DNA of 64,000 nucleotides, taken from Vibrio fluvialis. Its GTDB lineage: Bacteria > Pseudomonadota > Gammaproteobacteria > Enterobacterales > Vibrionaceae. Every line of letters begins with the position of its first letter. The stretch's first letter is position 1. The DNA lies in assembly GCF_900460245.1 (NCBI RefSeq), contig NZ_UHIP01000002.1, positions 186,001-250,000 on the forward strand, in the 5' to 3' direction. The notes under the pieces were generated by a model. It was not told the DNA's origin and did not search any database. It worked only from the letters and a program-made list of their open reading frames with translations. The translations under genes and the position numbers were made by a program. Positions 27,052-36,466 of this stretch are shown here, piece after piece.

Positions 27052-27267
27052 ATGAATTATTTCAATACGTTAGTTACTAAATCTTGGTGCGTATTTACCT
27101 CTTTCCTAATCGATAATAAAGGTGCCTCTGGTATTGAGTACGCCATTATCGCTACCATCGCAGCCATTGCGATTGCCTTATTCTCAACGGGTGATGACAC
27201 CATTGCCGATCGCATCGAAGCGGTATTAACAAGTGTGAAGAACGCACTGCCGACCACAGCGGGATAA
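27052..27267 (+). CDS. flp: Flp-type IVb pilin prepilin
   Basis: A 71-residue prepilin. The processing site is visible as Gly before Ala-Ser-Gly-Ile-Glu-Tyr, placing Glu at +5 and Tyr at +6, the Flp signature, followed by a hydrophobic helix of about 18 residues and a short tail. Its leader of about 25 residues is typical. GGGGGA precedes the ATG. It begins the Tad operon and would be cleaved by the TadV protease encoded next, then assembled into adhesive pili by TadA/B/C. Confidence 0.93.
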   Translation: MNYFNTLVTKSWCVFTSFLIDNKGASGIEYAIIATIAAIAIALFSTGDDTIADRIEAVLTSVKNALPTTAG

Positions 27268-27286
27268 TTACTCGATACGCTGATAA

Positions 27287-27697
27287 ATGAGCTTATATTG
27301 GTTTGAATTAGGGCTGCTGCTTATTGCAAGTGTGTTTGATATAAAAACCATGAAGGTACCTAATATTATTAGCTATTTATTGATGTTAGGCCCTCCAGTT
27401 TGGTTGTTATTAGACTCCGACTTTAATTTTTCACTGATTGAATTAAAGTCTATCTTCTTAGTATTAGTCCTGACAATACCCGGATTTATTAAAGGGGAAT
27501 TTGGCGCGGCAGATATCCGTATTCTGCTGGGGTTAGCCAGCATCTCTCCGTTTAATATCATGATTTATTATATATTTATCACGCTGGCCATATTCATTTT
27601 CTACAGCACAGTAAAATTCTCGACAAAAAATGAGGCGCCGTTTGTTCCCGCTATTTTTATTACAACAGGCGTCTTTGGGTTGGCAGGGATGGTGTAA
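27287..27697 (+). CDS. tadV: TadV/CpaA prepilin peptidase
   Basis: A 136-residue A24-family aspartic prepilin peptidase, lacking the N-terminal methyltransferase part of PilD. The two catalytic aspartates appear as Asp18 in FDIKTMKVPN and the Asp of GEFGAADIRIL. Several hydrophobic helices place it in the inner membrane. It processes Flp and the TadE-type pseudopilin. It lies 19 bases after flp. Confidence 0.9.
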   Translation: MSLYWFELGLLLIASVFDIKTMKVPNIISYLLMLGPPVWLLLDSDFNFSLIELKSIFLVLVLTIPGFIKGEFGAADIRILLGLASISPFNIMIYYIFITLAIFIFYSTVKFSTKNEAPFVPAIFITTGVFGLAGMV

Positions 27698-27702
27698 GCA
27701 AA

Positions 27703-28233
27703 ATGACAACGATACATCAGATACACAACAGGCAGCTCGGTTCGGTCGCGATAGAAACCGTCTGCCTGATGCCTATCATCATGATTTTACTGTTTGCGGT
27801 GATCCATTATTCGATGATCTTCTTCGCCGCCAGCCTGTTTGATCACGCCGCAAAAGAGAGTATTCGCCAATCCATCTCCTACGTCGATGAAGAGTGTTAT
27901 TTCGATTATTCGGGCAGCGGCTGCAGCGACAATACCGTACTCGGGAATGTGTCGCAGGTTATTCGCAACAACGCACTCCAGGTGATACAGGGTTTCACGC
28001 ATGGAGAAGGAACCAGCCCCGGACAGCTGTTTGGTGTGACACTACCCGCCGCCGATACGTTAATCAGCATCACCACCATCGATAGTGGCGGATGCTGCAA
28101 AGTCACCATCACATTACCCAACTATCAAACGACGCCTTTTCTCCCGACCAGCATTATCGATGGCCTGATACCCGGCGATGACTCTGTCTTTCCCACTGAA
28201 ATTACGGCGTCCGCCGTATTGAAACTGAATTAG
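27703..28233 (+). CDS. tadE: TadE-like pseudopilin
   Basis: A 176-residue protein with the TadE N-terminus: GSVAIETVCLMPIIMILLF, in which Glu lies at +5 after a Gly, followed by a single membrane helix and a periplasmic domain with Cys residues. TadE proteins are processed minor pilins. Its place directly after tadV, rather than near tadG, is unusual for the classical order. Only one TadE/F-type gene is visible. Confidence 0.82.
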   Translation: MTTIHQIHNRQLGSVAIETVCLMPIIMILLFAVIHYSMIFFAASLFDHAAKESIRQSISYVDEECYFDYSGSGCSDNTVLGNVSQVIRNNALQVIQGFTHGEGTSPGQLFGVTLPAADTLISITTIDSGGCCKVTITLPNYQTTPFLPTSIIDGLIPGDDSVFPTEITASAVLKLN

Positions 28234-28242
28234 GAGAAGCCG

Positions 28243-29169
28243 ATGAAAATGACGCTCGATAAATCACTCTGGCTCAAAATCGCAGCAGGAGCCTTGCTGG
28301 CCATCGGTTTAGTCTTTTTCATCACAGGCATCATGACTGCTAAGCGTGAAACCACCAAAGTCATCCCACAAACGCAGCCAGAACGGCTGTACCAGGCTTG
28401 GGTGCTCACTCATGGTGCGGAGAAAGGCACGATCATCACCACCGACTTGATTGAACCCGTATCAACACCACAGTTCAACGACAGCTTCATCCAAAATCCG
28501 GACATCGCCATCGGAAGGCGGCTGAAAGAAGAAGTCGCGCCCGGCACCTATCTGACGACCAAACTGCTCGCGCCGAACCGCCCCGTGATTGACGATTTAC
28601 CAGAAGACTACCGCGCCATCGCGATTAAAGCGGGTGAAGTATTGACTGTCGGTGGCTATCTTCAGCCCGGTGACTTTGTGGATGTGATGCTGCTGCTGAA
28701 ACCCAATAAAGAGTCCGGGGCAATGACCAGTGCCCGCACTATCGCCTCAAACCTGATGGTACTGGCTATTGGTGAAAATCAGACCAGCAAAGACGACTTT
28801 CAGCGTGAGGATCATGCCAAATCGGTTGTCCTTGCGGTACATGAGTCTATCGCGCCAATTCTTTTGCTCGCCGATGCGTCGGGAGAAATTCGACTTGCCG
28901 CTGTCGGCAGTAAAGAGGTGGCGCAGAGCAACCGTCCAGACAGCTCTTTTGCAGAGAACAATGCGCTGTTTCATACCGTGGCGGTTTCCCAAACCACGTC
29001 ATCCTCTGCACTCAACCGTGGAGCCAATATCGTTGAGCTCAAACAATTCAATCTGGCACCTAAAGCGTCGCCCAAAGTGAAACCCGTGCCCAAACGTCCA
29101 TCTCAACCCGTCAGTTACGTGGAAGTGATTCAGGGCAATGAACGCTCCATGGTCACGACGAAAAACTAA
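28243..29169 (+). CDS. rcpC: RcpC/CpaB pilus assembly protein
   Basis: A 308-residue protein with an N-terminal membrane helix (about 10-30) and a SAF-like domain (segment YRAIAIKAGEVLTVGGYLQPGDFVDV near 125-150), followed by the RcpC C-terminal region. In Tad systems it is a periplasmic partner of the secretin. AGGAG precedes the start, and the gene is nine bases after tadE. Confidence 0.9.
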   Translation: MKMTLDKSLWLKIAAGALLAIGLVFFITGIMTAKRETTKVIPQTQPERLYQAWVLTHGAEKGTIITTDLIEPVSTPQFNDSFIQNPDIAIGRRLKEEVAPGTYLTTKLLAPNRPVIDDLPEDYRAIAIKAGEVLTVGGYLQPGDFVDVMLLLKPNKESGAMTSARTIASNLMVLAIGENQTSKDDFQREDHAKSVVLAVHESIAPILLLADASGEIRLAAVGSKEVAQSNRPDSSFAENNALFHTVAVSQTTSSSALNRGANIVELKQFNLAPKASPKVKPVPKRPSQPVSYVEVIQGNERSMVTTKN

Positions 29170-29181
29170 GCGGAGGCTGCA

Positions 29182-30345
29182 ATGCGCATCACCACATTTT
29201 CTATTACAAGTTTGTTTGCATTGTTCGCGTCTACGTTAGCGATGGCGGCCGAAGTCATTACTCTGGATGAAAACACGCAGAAAAGCCTCGCCTTAAACGG
29301 ACAGGAGATCGCGCGCGTTGCCGTATCTGATCCTAAAATCGCAACCATCAATGTGCTGAGCAAAACGACTTTGCTCATCAACGGCCATCAGGGAGGCCGA
29401 ACCTCGCTGTTGGTATGGCCGAAAGGTAGTAAGCAGCCCAACGAGTATCAGATAAGTGTCGTGCCGACAATGGTCAGCAGCTCCAACGTGCAGGTACAAA
29501 CCGACATCAAAGTGGTGGAAATCAGTAAGTCGGCCCTGAAAGAGGCGGGATTCTTTTTCGGAAAACAATCGGGCAATACCACCTTTGCTATCGGGAACAA
29601 CTCTGCTTTGAACGGCGGTAATTTTGCCGGTGAGTTGCTATCAAGCAATAACTTCACATCGCTGGCGGATTCATTCAATGTCGTGATCGGCAATGCGTCC
29701 AAGGGCATTCTCAGCACCATCAGCGCGCTCAACGCCAACGGCTTTGCTTATACCCTTGCCGAGCCGAGCCTGGTGACCATGTCCGGCCATACGGCCACAT
29801 TTCTGGCCGGCGGTGAATTTCCCTATCCCAAATCGTCCAACGATGGCGACATCACCATTGAATTCAAAGAGTTCGGCGTGCGGCTGAATCTGTCGCCGAC
29901 CGTGTTGAAAGATGAACGCATCATGCTCAAAGTGGCGCCAGAAGTGAGCGAACTCAACTACAACAATGCCGTCAGCACCGGCGGTGTTTTGGTGCCCGGT
30001 ATGAGCGTGCGACGCACCGACACCACGGTGCAGCTCGGTGACGGCGAAACCTTCGTCATTAGCGGACTGATCAGCAGCAGCACAATGAAAAACTCCGACC
30101 GCTTCCCCGGTTTGGGTGACATTCCGATTCTCGGTGCCTTTTTCAGCTCAAGCCGCTTAGAAACCAACGATAAAGAGCTGATGATGGTTGTAACGCCGCA
30201 TCTGGTGAAGCCGATCGCCAAAGGAGCCACCCTGCCGCCACTGCCCGGCGAAATTTATCGCAACTATCGGCCTGACTTCTTCGATCTGGTTTTCCTGCAA
30301 ACCGAGCCGGATGACTTACCTGAAGACATTGGTTTCTCTGATTAG
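29182..30345 (+). CDS. rcpA: RcpA/CpaC outer-membrane secretin
   Basis: A 387-residue secretin, shorter than many RcpA proteins. It has a signal peptide (cut near residue 22), a pilus-assembly N-domain (VTLDENTQKS to LLVW), and a secretin domain with VRRTDTTVQLGDGETFVISGL and the VPGMSVRR segment. It forms the outer-membrane pore for Flp pili. No RcpB partner gene follows. Confidence 0.92.
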   Translation: MRITTFSITSLFALFASTLAMAAEVITLDENTQKSLALNGQEIARVAVSDPKIATINVLSKTTLLINGHQGGRTSLLVWPKGSKQPNEYQISVVPTMVSSSNVQVQTDIKVVEISKSALKEAGFFFGKQSGNTTFAIGNNSALNGGNFAGELLSSNNFTSLADSFNVVIGNASKGILSTISALNANGFAYTLAEPSLVTMSGHTATFLAGGEFPYPKSSNDGDITIEFKEFGVRLNLSPTVLKDERIMLKVAPEVSELNYNNAVSTGGVLVPGMSVRRTDTTVQLGDGETFVISGLISSSTMKNSDRFPGLGDIPILGAFFSSSRLETNDKELMMVVTPHLVKPIAKGATLPPLPGEIYRNYRPDFFDLVFLQTEPDDLPEDIGFSD

Positions 30346-30363
30346 ACACTAGGAAGGTGCTGT

Positions 30364-31629
30364 ATGAACGCCATGGACTGGTTAAACACCATGAAATCCT
30401 CAGGTTACCAACCGCTGGATCTGGAACTGAAAGCGGCACTGCATCAGTTTGTTCTGGAACGGATGGAAGATGACGGCATCATTTTCGACATGTCATCGTC
30501 CGAGCGCTGCAACCTGCTGTTGCCTGTCAGCAGTTATATTCAGCTCTATCTCGACTCGGAAAAAATCGCTAACCCGCCTCCGATTGATGTGTTGGCCGCC
30601 GAATTGGTGGATGAGATGATGGGCTACGGCCCGATTGAAAACCTGCTGAAAGACAACACCATCAACGATATTCTGATCAACGGCCCGAAACACGTTTTTG
30701 TTGAACGCAACGGTATCCTCGAGCAAGTGAATCACCACTTTCTCAACGACGAACACGTTATCCGCGTGATTCGCCGCATGCTCTCGCCTCTTGGCCGCCG
30801 GATTGATGAGTCCAATCCGATGGTGGATGCCCGCCTTCCCGATGGCAGTCGCATTAACGCCATCATTCCCCCCTTGGCGCTGGACGGGGCCTGTTTATCG
30901 GTGCGCAAGTTCAAACAGGATGTCCTGACCGACGAATTTCTCTTGGCAAATGAAGTGTTATCGCCGGAGATGCTGGAATTTCTCAAACGTTGTGTGCAGT
31001 CACGCCTCAACATTCTGATCAGCGGTGCGACCGGTTCGGGCAAGACAACGCTATTAAACGTGCTGAGCCAGCACATTCATGCCCATGAACGTGTGGTCAC
31101 GATTGAAGATGCCGCAGAGCTGCAACTGCGCAACGGCCATGTGGTGCGTCTGGAAACCCGCCCGCCCAATTCCGAGGGCGCTGGTGAAGTGACCGCACGC
31201 GAATTGCTGAAAAATGCGCTGCGTATGCGTCCGGATCGCATCATTCTTGGCGAAAGTCGCGGCGGCGAAGTGCTGGATATGCTGCAGGCAATGAACACAG
31301 GCCACCTCGGTTCGATGAGTACGCTGCATGCCAACTCACCGCGAGATGCGCTGCTTCGCCTCGAAATGATGGTGACGCTGACCGGTTTTCGCTCCAGCGA
31401 AACGTTCATTCGCAAAGTGGTCTCTTCAGCAGTCGACATGATTGTGCAGGTCATTCGTCTGCCCAGCGGCAAACGAGTGATCTCTGAAATTGTGGAGGTA
31501 ACCGATGTGCAGACAGCGAACATTAACACTCAGACGCTGTTCCAGTACGTGCGAACCAAACGCCAGTTCAAGGCGTTAAAAGATCCATCGGAAGAGCTGA
31601 CCGTCAAACTTGAGGAGCAGATATGGTGA
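30364..31629 (+). CDS. tadA: TadA/CpaF pilus assembly ATPase
   Basis: A 421-residue secretion ATPase. The Walker A motif GATGSGKT is at 221-228, the Walker B region (RIILGES) has its catalytic Glu at 297, and the His box TGHLGSMSTLHANS follows. It powers Flp extension. AGGAAGG precedes the start. tadZ, which normally precedes it, is absent: only 18 bases separate it from rcpA. Confidence 0.95.
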   Translation: MNAMDWLNTMKSSGYQPLDLELKAALHQFVLERMEDDGIIFDMSSSERCNLLLPVSSYIQLYLDSEKIANPPPIDVLAAELVDEMMGYGPIENLLKDNTINDILINGPKHVFVERNGILEQVNHHFLNDEHVIRVIRRMLSPLGRRIDESNPMVDARLPDGSRINAIIPPLALDGACLSVRKFKQDVLTDEFLLANEVLSPEMLEFLKRCVQSRLNILISGATGSGKTTLLNVLSQHIHAHERVVTIEDAAELQLRNGHVVRLETRPPNSEGAGEVTARELLKNALRMRPDRIILGESRGGEVLDMLQAMNTGHLGSMSTLHANSPRDALLRLEMMVTLTGFRSSETFIRKVVSSAVDMIVQVIRLPSGKRVISEIVEVTDVQTANINTQTLFQYVRTKRQFKALKDPSEELTVKLEEQIW

Positions 31630-32501
31630 ACGAGTATCTGCTGCTTGGGCTGGCGTTCTGCCTTCCCGCTTACCTCTGCTTTGTGTGGTCTAAGCGGGTA
31701 TCCAAAGACGTGTTGGGAACACCGCAATCGACTCTGCTGGCGACACTGGCAAAGCAGAAAATGGGCCAGCATCACCCTATTGCCGAACGGCTGCAAAAAC
31801 TCGGTTTCAGTCGTTCGCCCTTCAAAAACCTGCTGATGTTGGGTGGTATCGTAATGTTTAGCCTGTTGTGCGCCTTAATTTTGGGCATCACCGGGTTTGC
31901 CATCAGTTTTCTCTTTTGTATTACGGTCGCCCTGACCATTGCGCAAATTCGCCGCAACAACATCAAGCTGCGGTTGGTCCAGCAGCTGCCGTCGTTTGTT
32001 GATCAGGTGAACCGCCGTATCAAAGTCGGGCTGAGTATAACTCAGGCGGTTGAGCAATCCGCTCGCGCCACCACCAGCCCGCTAAAAGACGTGTTGCAGC
32101 GGGTCAGCCATCGTCAGACGGTGGGGGTCGAGCTACAACATGCGTTCGAGAAAGAGAGCGCCATTACCGGTGTCGAAGCGTTCTATCTGCTGGGTTCCAT
32201 ATTCAGCATTAATTCACGCTATGGCGGCAGTATTACGGATTCTCTGGAAAGTTTGGTAAAGCTGCTTCGTCAGCAAGATCTCAGCCGCCGGGAACTCAAA
32301 TCCATCACAGGCGAAACCCGCATCACCGCATGGGTCATCGGCAGTGCACCGCTGCTCGTCAGCGCGTACATGATGACCCAGAACCCTGAGCTGTTGATCA
32401 ACATGTGGTATTCCGAGAGTGGCCGTCATGCGCTCATCTTAGGGATTTCACTGCAAATCATCGGCGTTATCGTCATTTGGCGAATGTTTCGCAGCTTATA
32501 G
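31623..32501 (+). CDS. tadB: TadB inner-membrane platform protein
   Basis: A 292-residue T2SSF-domain protein with membrane helices at the N-terminus, near 75-110 and at the C-terminus. The LPSFVDQVNRRIKVGLSITQAVEQ block is typical. It forms the inner-membrane platform with TadC. Its ATG overlaps the tadA stop by seven bases. Confidence 0.9.
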   Translation: MVNEYLLLGLAFCLPAYLCFVWSKRVSKDVLGTPQSTLLATLAKQKMGQHHPIAERLQKLGFSRSPFKNLLMLGGIVMFSLLCALILGITGFAISFLFCITVALTIAQIRRNNIKLRLVQQLPSFVDQVNRRIKVGLSITQAVEQSARATTSPLKDVLQRVSHRQTVGVELQHAFEKESAITGVEAFYLLGSIFSINSRYGGSITDSLESLVKLLRQQDLSRRELKSITGETRITAWVIGSAPLLVSAYMMTQNPELLINMWYSESGRHALILGISLQIIGVIVIWRMFRSL

Positions 32502-32516
32502 TCGGGAGAAGAGAAC

Positions 32517-33407
32517 ATGGCAGGCGCTTTTTACTTCTTTATCGCTTCTATCTGTATGGTGTGTGCCTCACTTTGCTTTCACTATTCGCGCAAATATGTC
32601 GGGCAGACATCGATTACCGTGGGTGCAGATAAAAAAGCCGGCAGCACCAAAGAGCACCTGTTGATGCACTCACAAAAATGGTGGGGAAAATCGAAACAGC
32701 AACACCAGAAGTCGCTGTCGCAAATCGTGATTGCCATGCGTCAGGCGGGCTACATCAGCAGCCGACAACAGATCCTGTGTCTGTTCAAAATGTTTCTGGT
32801 CTGGAGCGGGCTGTTTCTGATCCTGACGGGGCAGCAATATCTTTTCTCCACCTCGTTTCAGCGCACGTTTTTGTACTACGCCCTGTTTATGGCAATCGGC
32901 GCGCTGGTATCCATTCGCTGGATTCGCATGCAGGCGAACAAACGTGCCCGCATCATTGATGAAGAGATGCTGACCGCGGTGCACATGATGGCCATCTTAT
33001 GGCAGGTCGGGCTGTCGCTTGAAAGCCTGCTCAAGGCGTATCACAAAGAAGCCCGCCACCTGACGCCGGAAATGAACAAAGACATCGCGCTCATCATCGC
33101 CCGGATTGAAGCGGGCCAGAACCGTGAATGGGTGTTCCGCGACATGGCCACGATGACGCTGTCGTCCGGGCTTCAGGATCTGTTGTCGATGCTCTCGCAA
33201 GGTTCAGAAACCGGTGGCGGGCTGAAAACATCATTTCAGTCACTAGCGGAGCTGATTTATGAACGCAAGCGCGTGGCGCTGCAAGAGAAAGTCACCAAGA
33301 TGTCGGGAAAAATCTCGGTTGCGATGATGACTCTGATGTTCCCTGCTCTATTCATCGTGTTAGGTGGCCCGGCAGCGTTGGCTCTGCTGGCAGCTTTTGG
33401 AGGCTAA
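32517..33407 (+). CDS. tadC: TadC inner-membrane platform protein
   Basis: A 296-residue T2SSF-domain protein paired with TadB. The C-terminal KMSGKISVAMMTLMFPALFI helix is a TadC hallmark, and the GSETGGGL segment is in the expected place. GGGAGAAGAG precedes the ATG, and the stop abuts the tadD start. Confidence 0.9.
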   Translation: MAGAFYFFIASICMVCASLCFHYSRKYVGQTSITVGADKKAGSTKEHLLMHSQKWWGKSKQQHQKSLSQIVIAMRQAGYISSRQQILCLFKMFLVWSGLFLILTGQQYLFSTSFQRTFLYYALFMAIGALVSIRWIRMQANKRARIIDEEMLTAVHMMAILWQVGLSLESLLKAYHKEARHLTPEMNKDIALIIARIEAGQNREWVFRDMATMTLSSGLQDLLSMLSQGSETGGGLKTSFQSLAELIYERKRVALQEKVTKMSGKISVAMMTLMFPALFIVLGGPAALALLAAFGG

Positions 33408-34082
33408 ATGAGACGACTATTCGTGATTTTCACTCTCACTTTGGGTGCCTGTACCTCAGCCCCGAAAGAGACGCAATACACTCAAGCGCCGGGGTTGTGT
33501 GGTGAGAAATTCTCACAATCGACTGGCATGCAACTCTCGATGGCGCAGAAAGCCTTCGCCAACCAAAACTACTACTCCGCGCTGGCTATGCTGCAAAAAA
33601 TCGAAGGCACTTACGTAACCAAAACGGCACTGGAAGCCAAAGCCCTGCTGAAAACCAACCAGTGGGACGAGGCCAATAAGAAATACACCAGTTTGCTTAA
33701 TAGCTGCATGAAAGGCCAGGCCGCACACGGCTTGGGATTGCTGACCGCGTATCAGAAAAAATACAAAGAGTCCGGCCACTGGCTGCGCTTTGCGGTGGAT
33801 ATGGAACCCGCTAACTCAGACATTCGCAACGACTACGGCTTTTATATGTTGCTGATTGATGAAGTCGACGTGGCCAAAAAAGAGTTTCTGACCGCGTTAG
33901 AACTCAATCCAAACAACCAAAAAGCAGCCAAAAATCTCTGGCTGGCGTTGGCGCGCGCTCAGGACTTAAAAGCAGCGGAAAGCCTCACCAGACGTTATGG
34001 CTGGGATCAGGTCGAAAGTCAGAAACTGGCGAACGCTCTTAATACCTTCAACCCGATTAAAAATCTGGAGACGAACAAATGA
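33408..34082 (+). CDS. tadD: TadD-like TPR lipoprotein
   Basis: A 224-residue lipoprotein with lipobox Leu-Gly-Ala-Cys (Cys15) and tetratricopeptide repeats in the C-terminal half (LNPNNQKAAKNLWLALARA). TadD supports pilus assembly, perhaps stabilising the secretin. In the absence of RcpB it may have that role alone. ATGA overlap with the next gene. Confidence 0.87.
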   Translation: MRRLFVIFTLTLGACTSAPKETQYTQAPGLCGEKFSQSTGMQLSMAQKAFANQNYYSALAMLQKIEGTYVTKTALEAKALLKTNQWDEANKKYTSLLNSCMKGQAAHGLGLLTAYQKKYKESGHWLRFAVDMEPANSDIRNDYGFYMLLIDEVDVAKKEFLTALELNPNNQKAAKNLWLALARAQDLKAAESLTRRYGWDQVESQKLANALNTFNPIKNLETNK

Positions 34083-34348
34083 AACTCAACCTACTGATGG
34101 CTCTGTTGTGTGTATTGTCCACTCATGCTTCGGCTGCTCAGCAACGTCCGGAAACCAAGGGTATGAAAATGCCAGACACCAAAGAAACGCAAATTTGGCT
34201 GCAAATCCAAAGGGAAAATATGATGGCCACCAGCTATCAGGACACCCTCTCTCCCGAAGCCGCCAAAGCCAGCCAGCAGCGGGCCATCAAAACCTTTAGC
34301 CATGAGCTGCCGGACAAATTCATTAAGAGTGAATTCGGAGAGAAATAA
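34079..34348 (+). CDS. Small DUF3613-like secreted protein of the Tad operon
   Basis: An 89-residue protein with a signal peptide (about 1-20, cut after Ala-Ser-Ala). The mature part, with Trp-Leu-Gln-Ile-Gln, a middle Gln/Ala stretch and a final Phe-Ser-His-Glu-Leu-Pro-Asp-Lys-Phe, resembles the DUF3613 family found in Tad loci. It overlaps tadD by ATGA and tadG by one base, so it is certainly in the operon. Function unknown. Confidence 0.75.
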   Translation: MKLNLLMALLCVLSTHASAAQQRPETKGMKMPDTKETQIWLQIQRENMMATSYQDTLSPEAAKASQQRAIKTFSHELPDKFIKSEFGEK

Positions 34349-35994
34349 TGACGCTTAAAGCTCAGTCTGGTGCCGTGACACTCTGGCTCGCCGCCGCGCT
34401 GCTGAGCCTGGTCATATTCACCTCCGTGGCACTCGACACGGCAAGGCTGGCTTTTCAACGCCAACAACTGCAATCGATCGCCGATTTAGCCGCAACTGAA
34501 CTCGGCGTGAGCAGCCCCTATTTTTTGGACCCGAATCAGAAAGCGGAAGCCGAACAGACGGTTGCCTCGCTTTTTAGCGACAAAATCGACAAGCTGACGA
34601 TCGAATACGGCACGGCAAAAATCGTCGATGGACGCTGGGTAATCGACACCAGCGCAACCGCCGACAACGGTTATCCTACGGCCAAAGTGGTCGTCACCAA
34701 AAAAGTCCCGGAAAGCATGGTCGCAGGTGGGCTGTTCAATAACCGAACGATGACGTTGTACGCCGAAGCGGCAGTTCAGAAATCAGGTGTCATCAGTTTT
34801 GGCGTCGGTTCAAAGACCGTATCGACGGAAACCGAAGCGGGACTTCTCAACAGCCTGTTGGGCAATGTGCTCGGCACAACGCTCGATCTCGATGTTGCCG
34901 ATTACAATGGCCTGGCAAACAGCTCGGTCAGATTAGGATCTTTGCTCAGCGCGTTAGCAGTAGATCTGAGTTTAGGCACAACCCAAGAGGTGTTGGAATC
35001 GAGTATTTCTCTGCTCGATATTCTCAATGCTTACGCCGATGTGCTGAGCAGCGATGGCGATTATCCGAATGGCATTAACCTGCTGATCAATCAATTGGCG
35101 CTGGCAGAGACCGTACCCGACATCGTGCTGGGCGATATCGTGGCGCTCTCCGAAACCAACACCGATGGCGCGGCACTTGAATCGTCCATCAACGCACTTT
35201 CTCTGGTCAAAGCGTCCATCTTCGCCTCAGACAGCAGTCATTTTATCGATGTTCCGGCGTTAGGCGTTTCAGTGCCCAACGTGGCCAGTATCGCTCTCGC
35301 CACCGACGTCATCACGCCGCCCTCATTCACCATTGCCACACTGCCAGTCATTGAAAGTAAGGAGCCCAGCGTCTCCAACTCACAGGTGGATTTATCGATG
35401 TCGGCCGATCTTGATATTGTCGATGACATCACCTCTGCTTTATCGGTGGTCAGCCTTGGGCTTGCCAATGTGGTTATCAGCCCGCTAAAAATAGAGGCGA
35501 ATGCGTCCAAATCGACCGCCACATTGGTGGGCGTCAGCCGCTCTCCGAGCAGTTCCGAAGCGGAGTTCGCAACAGAGAGTTCGCTGGTTGATGTCAGCGT
35601 TGAACCTCTGACCATCAGCATTTACATTCCGCTGGTCAGTTCGCCCATCGTCGTGACCGCTCAAATCGCGGTGAATAATGAAGATCCCGTCACCGCAACA
35701 CAAACCATTTCGCTCGCTCAGCTGCCGCAAACCTCCACCATCAACCGAGGCACACTGTTTGATACCGAAATCAATCTATCGATAGAAGTACCGAACTCGT
35801 TAATTCTCAATGCGGTGTTAACTCCGTTGACGACTGCGTTATCAAGCGTGCTGAGCCTGACGTTAGGCAACGTGCTGAGTGGTGTTCTGAGCGGAATACT
35901 GCTTCCCACGTTAGATGTATTGGGCGTGCAGGTGGGCGGTGCAGATATGTGGGTTGACGCGATTCAATCTTCCCGATCCGGCCTGATTTTGTAG
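34348..35994 (+). CDS. tadG: TadG-like pilus protein
   Basis: A 548-residue protein with the TadG N-terminus: a hydrophobic helix (about 8-32) followed by DTARLAFQRQQLQSIADLAA. The large C-terminal part is made of Leu/Ser/Asp/Val-rich segments such as LLNSLLGNVLGTTLDLDVADYN and has no von Willebrand A motif (no DxSxS). Its composition resembles the lipoprotein at 25041-26333. It closes the operon. GGAGAG precedes the ATG. No clear terminator follows before the convergent arsC. Confidence 0.82.
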   Translation: MTLKAQSGAVTLWLAAALLSLVIFTSVALDTARLAFQRQQLQSIADLAATELGVSSPYFLDPNQKAEAEQTVASLFSDKIDKLTIEYGTAKIVDGRWVIDTSATADNGYPTAKVVVTKKVPESMVAGGLFNNRTMTLYAEAAVQKSGVISFGVGSKTVSTETEAGLLNSLLGNVLGTTLDLDVADYNGLANSSVRLGSLLSALAVDLSLGTTQEVLESSISLLDILNAYADVLSSDGDYPNGINLLINQLALAETVPDIVLGDIVALSETNTDGAALESSINALSLVKASIFASDSSHFIDVPALGVSVPNVASIALATDVITPPSFTIATLPVIESKEPSVSNSQVDLSMSADLDIVDDITSALSVVSLGLANVVISPLKIEANASKSTATLVGVSRSPSSSEAEFATESSLVDVSVEPLTISIYIPLVSSPIVVTAQIAVNNEDPVTATQTISLAQLPQTSTINRGTLFDTEINLSIEVPNSLILNAVLTPLTTALSSVLSLTLGNVLSGVLSGILLPTLDVLGVQVGGADMWVDAIQSSRSGLIL

Positions 35995-36046
35995 CCGGAA
36001 AGCGTCAACGTTGTATCGCGTCACAACATGGTTTGCGAACGTGAAA

Positions 36047-36466
36047 TCACACCACTCGGTGGCCGGAGGCATCCAGAATCAGTTCGCCATCTTCTTTGTA
36101 CAAAGGGCCGGCCGGCCACCTATCGAGTAAATCCAGTACCGATTCACTAGGCCGGCACAACTTAACCCCTTTCGGTGAGCAGACAATCGGCCGATTGACC
36201 AACACCGGATAATGCAGCATGGCATCGAGAATCTGCGCGTCACTCACATCTTCAGCGAGCAAACCCAGTTCCTGCGCCGGAGATTTGGTGGTACGCAGCG
36301 CTGATCGAGGTGTGAGATCGGCGGCGGCAAACAGTGCCAGCAACTGCGAACGGCTCCATCCTTCTTGCAGATAGTCGACGATCACAGGCTCATACCCCGC
36401 CTTCTCGATAATCGCCAGTACGTTGCGTGACGTGCCACAATCCGGGTTATGGTGAATAACGATCAT
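36047..36466 (-). CDS. arsC: Arsenate reductase, glutaredoxin type
   Basis: A 139-residue protein of the R773-plasmid ArsC family (141 aa), which reduces arsenate to arsenite with glutathione and glutaredoxin. The catalytic Cys10 lies in [10 protein letters not shown], exactly as in that family, and the Arg-containing RPIVCSPKG motif is present downstream. The ATG overlaps the acr3 stop (ATGA), so translation is coupled with the arsenite pump. Confidence 0.93.
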   Translation of the reverse strand: MIVIHHNPDCGTSRNVLAIIEKAGYEPVIVDYLQEGWSRSQLLALFAAADLTPRSALRTTKSPAQELGLLAEDVSDAQILDAMLHYPVLVNRPIVCSPKGVKLCRPSESVLDLLDRWPAGPLYKEDGELILDASGHRVV

